Source: TMED26 sp002694075
Lineage (GTDB): Bacteria > Pseudomonadota > Alphaproteobacteria > Thalassobaculales > Thalassobaculaceae
Direction: 5' to 3'
Length of the DNA: 5,347 nucleotides
Assembly (NCBI GenBank): GCA_036160575.1
Contig: JAYYDT010000010.1
Coordinates: 1 to 5,347 of the forward strand
In this document: piece by piece, positions 1-5,176 of the stretch
How positions within the stretch are numbered: the first letter of the stretch is position 1
Layout of the letters: every line of letters begins with the position of its first letter
Position numbers and translations under genes: made by a program
Notes under the pieces: generated by a model
The model's database searches: none
Seen by the model: the letters and a program-made list of their open reading frames with translations, nothing else
Told to the model about the DNA's origin: nothing

Positions 1-2
1 CA

Positions 3-437
3 CGGGTTTATCTGGCCCGCAAACCTGACCAGCGGCGTAATCTGAAAAACCTTGCGGTCATCGAAACGCTGCTCGACCAGGCGGGTTTTGTTAAAATCTT
101 CCCTGAGGACTTGACGTTTTTAGAGCAAATCGCGGTGATGCGGCAGGCTGAGGTGATCGTCGGTGTTCATGGAAGCGCCCTGTTCAACGCGATTTGGGCA
201 CCGCCAGGCACGCGTGTCGGCGTTTTTGTGCCGCATTCCTGGCACAGTTGGCATCCCGCCCAATTGGAAATGCTATTCGATATTTTGCGCGCCGCCGGCC
301 ATCAGGCTGCGGCGATTTTTGGCCTTGTCGACGCGGTAACCGAGATACAACATCGAGACTTCATCGCCGATTTTGGGCTTTCGCCCACCGCCTTGGCGCG
401 TTGGATCGACGAGATCAACCCGGCCACCTCGGTCTAG
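3..437 (+). CDS. Glycosyltransferase family 61 (DUF563) protein, C-terminal part, 5' end outside window
   Basis: The reading frame is open from the first bases of the window, so the gene starts upstream; 144 residues and the stop TAG are visible. The visible part fits the C-terminal half of GT61 (DUF563/EOGT-like) transferases. An arginine-rich strand YLARKPDQRRNLKN comes first (about residues 3-16), then a helix of the 'LLDQAGF' kind, then EDLTFLEQIAVMRQAEVIVG, and then the hallmark HGSALFNAIWAPPGT (residues 56-70), the counterpart of the family's HGAGLTN..F.PPGT nucleotide-sugar site. Family members transfer sugars, often xylose or GlcNAc in eukaryotes; bacterial members are mostly found in capsule, LPS or other surface glycan loci. 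Donor and acceptor cannot be read from this fragment. No membrane segment is visible in the part seen. The gene converges on the oxygenase gene with 40 bases between the stops. The family call is firm, the role is inferred. Confidence 0.88.
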   Translation, partial: RVYLARKPDQRRNLKNLAVIETLLDQAGFVKIFPEDLTFLEQIAVMRQAEVIVGVHGSALFNAIWAPPGTRVGVFVPHSWHSWHPAQLEMLFDILRAAGHQAAAIFGLVDAVTEIQHRDFIADFGLSPTALARWIDEINPATSV

Positions 438-477
438 GTTGGCGCCGGCGCCATAGAGCTGCTGGGTGGGTTCAAAA
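438..477. other. Convergent intergenic spacer with a 12-base GC palindrome
   Basis: These 40 bases separate the stops of two converging genes. Positions 441-452 read GGCGCCGGCGCC, a perfect 12-base palindrome. It could form only a tight stem and no T-run follows on either strand, so I do not call it an intrinsic terminator, although a convergent spacer is where a bidirectional one would be expected. Confidence 0.5.
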
Positions 478-1227
478 TCAAGCGGGCAAGTTGATTTGAA
501 ACTGGATGGCGCGGCGCGTTTCGTCCCCATTTACCTCTTCAACCCCATGCCAGGTATTGTCGCCGGGCGCGAAAATTAGGGCGGTGTTTGGCCGATAAGG
601 CACGGTTTGCACAAGCACAAAGTCGTCGCGGGAGAGGGGCGGATGCTGGGGCTGCTTGTCGTCGTCGGTGGCGTTCGGTTTCGCCGGATGTTTGGCGCGT
701 GGCGCGGCGCCATACAAAGATGTGCCGAGCGCTAGGTTTTGCCCCTGATCGGCGAGATAAATTAAGCAGGTAATGAGCTTTTGTGGCATGTCGACATGCG
801 GTAGCAGCGCGTAGCCGCTGCGATCGGCGACGATTTCGAGATGACAGCTATGGGTGCTCGGAACCTCGCCGTGCCGTCGTTCGATTTCTTTTTTGAAGAT
901 CATCTTGAGCGCATAAACCAGGGTTGTGTCGGTAAGACTCTGGAACAGCGCACGGGCCGGCGCGTCCTTTGGCGTTTGTGAGAGGAACTCTTTGGTAAAA
1001 CTCCATGAAGAACGATACTTACTAGACGTTAGGGCCGGGTTTTTGAAGCGAGGTTGAAATTTGGAGATATCCCGGCATTCCTCACGCACGGCTTCAAACA
1101 ACGCGGGATGAAGAAAATCTTCGCATATCATGTGACTAAAAGGAAAGGTGTTAAGTTTTCCGTTCAGCAACTTGTACTGGGTGTGCCACGGGTACTCCCT
1201 CATCCGTCGCTCTAGATCGGAAAGCAT
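478..1227 (-). CDS. 2-oxoglutarate/Fe(II)-dependent dioxygenase (prolyl 4-hydroxylase-like fold)
   Basis: A complete 249-residue protein, about the usual length for single-domain 2OG-Fe(II) oxygenases. These cytoplasmic enzymes use O2 and 2-oxoglutarate to hydroxylate a substrate and release succinate and CO2. An N-terminal segment with PFSHMICEDFLHPALFEAVR (residues 29-48) matches the family's 'hxxxdnfLxpelfexlr' opening. The double-stranded beta-helix core carries H144 and D146 in LLPHVDMPQKLITCLIYL, the distal histidine H227 in DNTWHGVEEV, and an arginine (R238 or R239) in the position that binds 2-oxoglutarate. GTSLYG (169-173) is typical of the subgroup. Residues about 175-200 are a hydrophilic, proline- and lysine-rich insertion, probably a disordered loop. 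The ATG at 1225-1227 is set by a strong GGAGGT ten bases upstream. Homologues of this subgroup often sit near glycosyltransferases or sulfotransferases, so a glycan, lipid or peptide substrate is possible, but the substrate is unknown. Confidence 0.85.
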   Translation of the reverse strand: MLSDLERRMREYPWHTQYKLLNGKLNTFPFSHMICEDFLHPALFEAVREECRDISKFQPRFKNPALTSSKYRSSWSFTKEFLSQTPKDAPARALFQSLTDTTLVYALKMIFKKEIERRHGEVPSTHSCHLEIVADRSGYALLPHVDMPQKLITCLIYLADQGQNLALGTSLYGAAPRAKHPAKPNATDDDKQPQHPPLSRDDFVLVQTVPYRPNTALIFAPGDNTWHGVEEVNGDETRRAIQFQINLPA

Positions 1228-1237
1228 GTCGCACTCG

Positions 1238-1245
1238 ACCTCCTT
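1238..1245 (-). promoter_or_regulatory. Strong Shine-Dalgarno site of the oxygenase gene
   Basis: On the - strand the sequence reads AAGGAGGT, a near-complete anti-16S match, ten bases before the ATG at 1227. It decides the start of the dioxygenase gene. The stop codon TAG of a possible small upstream ORF (ending at 1246) lies directly before it, an arrangement that would allow translational coupling if that ORF is real. Confidence 0.75.
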
Positions 1246-1443
1246 CTAGGTGGGAATCTGGGGCCGGCGCCTAACCGCGCCAGCGACCAGCTTATCCACG
1301 AGGATAAGATTAAGTCCCCGGTCTGAAAAGGCCCCAGGCGTAGGTCGGAACAGGCGCACAGGGCGAGGCGGTGCGGCGGCGGTCTGCGCTGGCACCGGCC
1401 ATATTGCACCAGGTTTAAAAGTTTGTAAGATTTTTACTCTCAT
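1246..1443 (-). CDS. Doubtful small ORF (65 residues) ahead of the oxygenase gene
   Basis: An ORF from ATG at 1443 to TAG at 1246 encodes a 65-residue basic, proline-rich peptide beginning MRVKILQTFKPGAIW and containing a hydrophobic stretch GLNLILVDKLVAGAV (about residues 43-57). I recognise no family. In favour: it is on the same strand as the oxygenase gene and its stop touches that gene's ribosome binding site, as in coupled leader ORFs. Against: the ribosome binding site before its ATG is weak (CAAAGAA), the frame is also open for 33 codons upstream from a TTG, an overlapping frame is open on the + strand over the same bases, and GC-rich DNA gives such frames by chance. A hairpin-forming repeat (1291-1308) lies inside it. 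It may simply be untranslated leader. Confidence 0.2.
   Translation of the reverse strand: MRVKILQTFKPGAIWPVPAQTAAAPPRPVRLFRPTPGAFSDRGLNLILVDKLVAGAVRRRPQIPT
1291..1308. repeat. Perfect 7-base inverted repeat with 4-base loop in the oxygenase leader
   Basis: CTTATCC (1291-1297) and GGATAAG (1302-1308) are exact reverse complements around ACGA. The element lies 64-81 bases upstream of the oxygenase ATG. It could be a hairpin in the leader RNA or a dyad operator for a dimeric regulator. No T-run follows on either strand, so it is not a standard terminator. Positions 1292-1300 (TTATCCACG) also match eight of nine bases of the DnaA box TTATNCACA, but a single such match is expected by chance. Confidence 0.5.
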
Positions 1444-1629
1444 TTCTTTGCCGGCACGCCCAGAACGTCTCGGGCCTGGGCGGCGCAGGAGGGCCATGAC
1501 GACGGAGGTGTCTGCGTTTTTTGACAGGCCGTAAGGTATCAAAATGCCGGCTTAAGCAAGCGGCTGGCGCCGGTTTCTAGCGGGCCATACCATCGCCGGG
1601 AGGGTGAAACCGCGCTGCCATCAAAAACG

Positions 1630-1649
1630 GGATAACCCAAGGACAACCC
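1630..1649. repeat. Imperfect direct repeat GGAYAACCC x2, 11-base period
   Basis: GGATAACCC (1630-1638) is followed by GGACAACCC (1641-1649); eight of nine bases agree and the copies start 11 bases apart, about one helical turn. That spacing is typical of tandem sites for OmpR/PhoB-type regulators. The pair lies about 120-135 bases upstream of the ATG at 1767, which suits an activator site for that gene, but no matching regulator is in the window and a two-copy repeat this short can be chance. Confidence 0.3.
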
Positions 1650-1766
1650 GACGAGCGCGTGTTCAGGGCTGGAGATCTGATAAACACGGGATTTGTGGCG
1701 GCCACCATGCCCAACCCCCGTTTCACACCGCGCGCATAAAATTTGTTCAAGAAAGATTTTTTATAA

Positions 1767-3224
1767 ATGAATTCAAGTGAAGCAGATATTGAGATAGACA
1801 AAGCTGTTTTATGCACGGCCGTTGAGGATATATTTCGGACGGCCAGCCGGAAGATGTTTGAAAGCGCGGCGCGGGATTATTGTGACCTTGCCGGACTCAC
1901 CCCCTTGGATATTTTTTATTCCCTGGAAGAACAAAGAAAACTTTACACCACCGGAACATATTCTCAGGACATCATCCAAAAAATCGCGCGGGCGCAAATC
2001 AAACTCACCACCGCCTCGGTGTCGGCCCGGATGAAAACACTCTGGGAACTCGTTGATCAACACATCCAGCGCAACCAGGCGCGGCAGGAAGAACACCCAC
2101 CGGTCGATTTAAAGACCCTGCAAAGCGCCGACGCGCTGGTGCCCTCGGTCGGCGAAAACGAGGCTGCATTCGGCCATCGGGTGCTGTCCTCCATCGTCGC
2201 CACGGCGCTGGCGGAAAATGACAAAGGCGCCCGCTTCGAGAATGTCCTTCGATGCGCACGCCGCCTCGCAAATCAACAGAACGTCGCCTGTTTTGACACT
2301 TATCTCGCTGAGTTAACGCAGCTCACCGAGGTGAAGACATATTTTATCGATGACGAGGGCGCGTTGATCGATCAAATCAAGCGTCTTTTGGGGGGCTTTC
2401 AGAAAAATGAAACGAGAGACCAAACGCTGGCCGCGCTTTTTTCCCTAACCGAGACCTGGCGGTTAACCGAGATACCCGACGCGATCTTGACGCTATGCCT
2501 GGAATGCCTCGACGCGCGGACACCGTTTGTCAACGGCGCGCCCCAAGGCGAGCTAGAGGCGCTTTGTGAGGTTTATGCCCTTATCCAAAACCGCGAGATG
2601 AGCGCCTTGAAGCGACAGGAGTTCGACACGCGTATCGCGCGACGCCTTCGTCAAATTGTGAACGACGAAACCATCGAAGATTTCATGGGGGAAGCGCCCG
2701 ACATTCTGGAACGAATTCAGGTTTTCGCCGCGTTACAGCGAAAACTTCCGGTCGAGGCGCTAGCCGAGTTTGTTAACGAAAATATTAAAAACCTTTTCAC
2801 CGACGGTTTTTTCCGCAGCCAGATTCCGCGCGACCCCGCGGAGCCGATTGAGGTCATTAAAAAACTGGCGAGCACCGCGCGGGCCCTCGACCAATTGAAC
2901 CTGCCGCAAGGCCGCTTGGGCGCGATGACCGCGCAGATCGAAGACTGCCAAAATCAGGTGATCGACCGCGCGCGGATCTTCGAGATCTCAAACCTTAAGA
3001 AGGCTGAAAATTTCCCAAGGTTCAAACTGATCGCCGGTCTCATCATGGAGAACGCGCTCATTTCGGAAAGCTATCGGACGCAAGCGCGAACGGTTTTGCA
3101 GAAAATCCTGAAAACCCCCAATTTCGTCGAGACCTGTTTGACAGGGCTCTCGAACCAGAAGGCTAAAGTCGACCGCGCGCGGGAACTTCATGACTTGATC
3201 CTGGGGGCCGGCTTGGCCTCTTAG
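1767..3224 (+). CDS. Uncharacterised, mostly helical 485-residue protein
   Basis: I do not recognise a family. The ATG at 1767 is the first start in the frame; only a weak purine-rich stretch (AAGAAAG, 1749-1755) precedes it, and the next ATG (codon 30) has nothing better. The protein has no signal peptide and no stretch hydrophobic enough for a membrane helix, so it is probably cytoplasmic. It appears almost wholly alpha-helical: leucine- and alanine-rich amphipathic segments separated by short polar turns run through residues 10-105, 130-210, 215-300, 310-345, 360-405 and 415-482. A hydrophilic linker (about 100-130, QRNQARQEEHPPVDLK) may divide a roughly 100-residue N-terminal domain from the rest. 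Eight or more cysteines are scattered without a CxxC pair, so no zinc site is evident. The helical pattern could suit a HEAT/TPR-like scaffold, which is only inference. It stands alone on its strand, with no partner gene. Its composition is more AT-rich than the genes to its right. Confidence 0.8.
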   Translation: MNSSEADIEIDKAVLCTAVEDIFRTASRKMFESAARDYCDLAGLTPLDIFYSLEEQRKLYTTGTYSQDIIQKIARAQIKLTTASVSARMKTLWELVDQHIQRNQARQEEHPPVDLKTLQSADALVPSVGENEAAFGHRVLSSIVATALAENDKGARFENVLRCARRLANQQNVACFDTYLAELTQLTEVKTYFIDDEGALIDQIKRLLGGFQKNETRDQTLAALFSLTETWRLTEIPDAILTLCLECLDARTPFVNGAPQGELEALCEVYALIQNREMSALKRQEFDTRIARRLRQIVNDETIEDFMGEAPDILERIQVFAALQRKLPVEALAEFVNENIKNLFTDGFFRSQIPRDPAEPIEVIKKLASTARALDQLNLPQGRLGAMTAQIEDCQNQVIDRARIFEISNLKKAENFPRFKLIAGLIMENALISESYRTQARTVLQKILKTPNFVETCLTGLSNQKAKVDRARELHDLILGAGLAS

Positions 3225-3260
3225 GCCGGGCGCGGGCGGGTCGACGCCAGGCGCGCGATG
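3225..3260. other. Convergent intergenic spacer, no clear terminator
   Basis: These 36 GC-rich bases separate converging genes. A short stem GGCC-TCTTA-GGCC overlaps the stop codon of the upstream gene (3215-3227), but it has no T-run, so termination here cannot be supported from sequence. Confidence 0.4.
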
Positions 3261-3869
3261 TTAGCCGCCTAACGCCGCGACCATCTCCTCGACCGTCGCG
3301 ATTTCGGAAATGGTCGCCAAGGCGGCGATGGACGCCTCATGGGCCGATTGGCTGAAGGCGGCGCAGCCGTCGGCCAGGACGATGGTGTGGAAATCGCGCA
3401 CATGCGCGTCGCGCACGGTCGAGGCGACGCCGCCATTGGTCACGATGCCGCCGAAGATCAGCGTCCGAATGCCGGCGCGGGCCAGCATCCATTCCATGCG
3501 GCTTTGATAAAACGCCGAGAACGCCACCTTTTCGACCTGCAGGTCACTCGGTTGCAAGTCGGCGATCAACTCATGGCCGAAGCTTCCGGGAGCGAAATCG
3601 CCGCGTCCCAGGAACGGCCGCAGATTTTTGAGATGAGGCGACATGAAGGGTTCGCCGTCGCGGCCGGGCACCAGGGTGAAATGCGTCGACACGATCCAGC
3701 CGCCCGCCGCGCGCATCGCTTTCGCCAGTTTTCGGTGGCGCGCCGGCAAAGCGGCGATGGCCGCCGCGGTTTTGCCGGCCCGGCCATAGGCGCCGTCGGG
3801 ATGGACAAAATCGTTCTGCATGTCGACGATGACAAAGGCGGTGGTCGCGGGCGGCGGCAACAAGGTCAT
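3261..3869 (-). CDS. Isochorismatase-fold hydrolase lacking the nucleophilic cysteine
   Basis: A 202-residue protein of the isochorismatase/cysteine-hydrolase superfamily, of normal length and probably cytoplasmic. It opens with the family's beta-strand and catalytic aspartate in AFVIVDMQNDF (D16), followed by the expected HFTLVPGRDG strand-loop, the catalytic lysine in VEKVAFSAF (K114), and the signature GGIVTNGGVASTVRDAHVRDF near 140-160. In amidohydrolase members such as nicotinamidase the residue before V is cysteine (TxxCV); here it is glycine (G147, codon GGC). Glycine at this place is also known in PhzD-type isochorismatases, which hydrolyse a vinyl ether without a cysteine, and YecD-like members also lack it. 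The substrate is therefore open. I chose the ATG at 3869 because the family's N-terminus begins there; a frame open to 3950 adds only an arginine-rich tail. It follows the alcohol dehydrogenase gene on the same strand after 152 bases. Confidence 0.87.
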   Translation of the reverse strand: MTLLPPPATTAFVIVDMQNDFVHPDGAYGRAGKTAAAIAALPARHRKLAKAMRAAGGWIVSTHFTLVPGRDGEPFMSPHLKNLRPFLGRGDFAPGSFGHELIADLQPSDLQVEKVAFSAFYQSRMEWMLARAGIRTLIFGGIVTNGGVASTVRDAHVRDFHTIVLADGCAAFSQSAHEASIAALATISEIATVEEMVAALGG

Positions 3870-4021
3870 GGCTGTCAATCCAACACGGTGATCGTCACAA
3901 CGCCAAGAGCGCCGGGCCGCGCACCGGCTGAGGCGTGGAAATAATGGCACTCTTTCGGCAGTTGTCGGCCGACAACCGCAGGCCGGCGGCGAGGTCCATT
4001 TCGGTGGCGGTAGCGGCGCCG
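3870..4021. other. Spacer between dehydrogenase and hydrolase genes
   Basis: These 152 bases lie between the stop of the dehydrogenase gene and the chosen start of the hydrolase gene. The gap is long for a tight operon, so the hydrolase may have its own promoter or a processed leader. I saw no good -35/-10 pair. The ribosome binding site before the hydrolase ATG is weak (GGA within TTGGATTGACAGCC). The main element is the palindrome at 3961-3976. Confidence 0.5.
3961..3976. repeat. Perfect 16-base palindrome GTTGTCGGCCGACAAC
   Basis: The two halves GTTGTCGG and CCGACAAC are exact reverse complements with no loop, and after one mismatch (3960/3977) two more bases pair (3958-3959 with 3978-3979). 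It sits 46-61 bases downstream of the dehydrogenase stop and 92-107 bases upstream of the hydrolase start. The form suits an operator for a homodimeric repressor such as a TetR-, LacI- or GntR-type protein; as RNA it would need to open several central bases for a loop. No T-run follows on the - strand, so it is unlikely to be a terminator. Confidence 0.6.
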
Positions 4022-5176
4022 TTATAAAGCCTGTCCATAAATCTCCACGGCGTCTTCATAGCTGACCTCGCGCGGATTGTTGACGAGCAGCCGGGTTTGC
4101 CGCATCGCGTCCTCGGCGAGCATCGGGATCTGATTTTCCGACACGCCGACCTGACGGAGTTGCGTTTCCAGCCCAAGGTCGTCGGCGAGATCGGCGAAGC
4201 GGGTCGCCATCTCCGACGCCGCGTCACCGGCCGACGCCGCCGTGAGATCCTCGAAAATAATCGGCGCCAGCGTGGCATAGGCGTCCCGCGCGCTGGGCAT
4301 GTTGAAACGGATCACATGCGGCAGCACGAGCGAATTCGACAATCCGTGGGACACATGGAAATGGCCGCCAAGCGGATAGGCCAGCGCGTGCACCGCCGCC
4401 ACCGGGGCGTTGGTGAACGCCATGCCGGCCAGCATCGAGCCCACCAGCATGTTGCCGCGGGCCTCGCGATTGCCGCCGTCGCGGCAAGCCACCCGGATGT
4501 TGCCCCCGAGAAGGCTGAGCGCTTTGATCGCCAAACAATCGGAGATCGGATTTTTCTTGATCTTGGAGGTGTAGGCCTCAATCGCGTGGACCATCGCGTC
4601 GATGCCGGTGGCGGCCGTGATCTTGGTCGGCAGGCCGAGCGTTAAATCGGCGTCGAGCACCGCCCAATCGGGCAGCAATTGCCGTGCGACGACGCCCTTT
4701 TTCTCGCTCGCCCCGGTGGTGACGATGGCGATCGGGGTCACCTCCGATCCCGTGCCGGCGGTGGTGGGCACCAGCGCCAAGGGCGCGCGCTCGCCGCGAC
4801 ACATGTCGATGCCATAAATCTCTTCAAGGCTTTGCGCGCTGCCCAACAGGAAAGCCACCAGCTTGGCCACATCCATGGAACTGCCGCCGCCGAACCCGAC
4901 GACGCCGTCAACCTGGTTCTCAGTGGCATGGGCCACCGCCTTTAAAATCAGCGCCTCGGGCGGGTCGGCTTCAACCTCGGTGAACAGCGACACGGCGAGA
5001 CCGGCGCCGGCGAAGCTGGCGAGGGCGGTATCCGCCAACCCGGCGCTCATAATCCCCGGATCGGTGACCAGCAAGACGTTGCGGCACCCAAGCTCGGCCA
5101 TCAGGGCGCCGAGCTGTTTCGCGCCGCCCGGTTCGACGATCACCGATTTGGTTGTTTGAAAACGAAATGGTTGCAT
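4022..5176 (-). CDS. Iron-containing (group III) alcohol dehydrogenase
   Basis: A complete 384-residue protein, the usual length for the Fe-ADH family, which interconverts alcohols and aldehydes or ketones with NAD(P) in the cytoplasm. The N-terminal dinucleotide-binding domain contains GGGSSMD (residues 97-102) and PTTAGTGSE (137-145), both NAD-binding hallmarks. The C-terminal helical metal domain carries the four expected ligands: D193 and H197 in GIDAMVHAIEAY, H263 in AAVHALAYPLGG and H277 in HVSHGLSNSL. The first ligand is aspartate, as in FucO- and methanol-dehydrogenase-like members, so an active iron or zinc enzyme is likely. The general sequence suits a short-chain alcohol or diol dehydrogenase; substrate and natural direction cannot be read. 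I chose the ATG at 5176, where the family's FxF..T..V.EPG start begins; a GTG ten codons upstream (5206) has no ribosome binding site. A GGAGG lies three bases before the ATG, closer than usual. The hydrolase gene follows on the same strand. Confidence 0.93.
   Translation of the reverse strand: MQPFRFQTTKSVIVEPGGAKQLGALMAELGCRNVLLVTDPGIMSAGLADTALASFAGAGLAVSLFTEVEADPPEALILKAVAHATENQVDGVVGFGGGSSMDVAKLVAFLLGSAQSLEEIYGIDMCRGERAPLALVPTTAGTGSEVTPIAIVTTGASEKKGVVARQLLPDWAVLDADLTLGLPTKITAATGIDAMVHAIEAYTSKIKKNPISDCLAIKALSLLGGNIRVACRDGGNREARGNMLVGSMLAGMAFTNAPVAAVHALAYPLGGHFHVSHGLSNSLVLPHVIRFNMPSARDAYATLAPIIFEDLTAASAGDAASEMATRFADLADDLGLETQLRQVGVSENQIPMLAEDAMRQTRLLVNNPREVSYEDAVEIYGQAL

Larger units (their letters stand above)
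1228..1766. other. Divergent intergenic region of 539 bases
   Basis: This region separates the - strand oxygenase gene from the + strand 485-residue gene and should carry promoters for both. It contains the oxygenase ribosome binding site, a doubtful small ORF, the inverted repeat at 1291-1308, a GC-rich 7-base stem (1457-1463 with 1476-1482), a perfect TTGACA hexamer on the + strand at 1521-1526 without a good -10 partner, and the direct repeats at 1630-1649. The last 30 bases before 1767 are strikingly AT-rich. Short frames on both strands from 1540 to 1740 lack usable starts and match nothing I know. No tRNA or other structured RNA was recognised. Confidence 0.6.

Noticed and set aside
1212..1409. 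A 65-codon - strand frame overlapping the start of the oxygenase gene
   Set aside because: It has no ribosome binding site, is Arg/Pro-rich, and overlaps the well-supported oxygenase start in another frame.
1521..1549. Perfect TTGACA on the + strand as a promoter for the 485-residue gene
   Set aside because: No acceptable -10 hexamer lies 15-19 bases downstream, and the leader would exceed 200 bases.
1608..1739. A short + strand frame reading like protein (RVFRAGDLINTGFVAATMPN)
   Set aside because: It is only about 43 codons between stops, with no good start or ribosome binding site and no recognised family. It may be a relic but could as well be chance.
3339..3944. A 201-codon open frame on the + strand
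   Set aside because: It lies antisense to the hydrolase gene, is rich in Gly, Arg and His as expected for the reverse frame of a GC-rich gene, and matches no family.
3870..3950. A 27-residue N-terminal extension of the hydrolase from a start at 3950
   Set aside because: The extra residues are an Arg/Cys/Trp-rich translation of spacer DNA, and the family's conserved N-terminus begins at the ATG at 3869.
3946..3960. A sigma-54-like TGGCAC-N5-CGGCA on the + strand
   Set aside because: The spacing between the GG and GC elements is one base short, the second element is poor, and no + strand gene follows.
3897..4021. In-frame continuation after the dehydrogenase stop, ending in the protein-like GALGVVTITVLD
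   Set aside because: It looks somewhat protein-like but has no ATG, GTG or TTG start after the TAA, and the dehydrogenase already ends at the family's normal length. A readthrough product or gene remnant cannot be supported.
4097..4645. A 182-codon open frame on the + strand
   Set aside because: It is the antisense shadow of the dehydrogenase gene, with an arginine- and histidine-rich composition and no motif.
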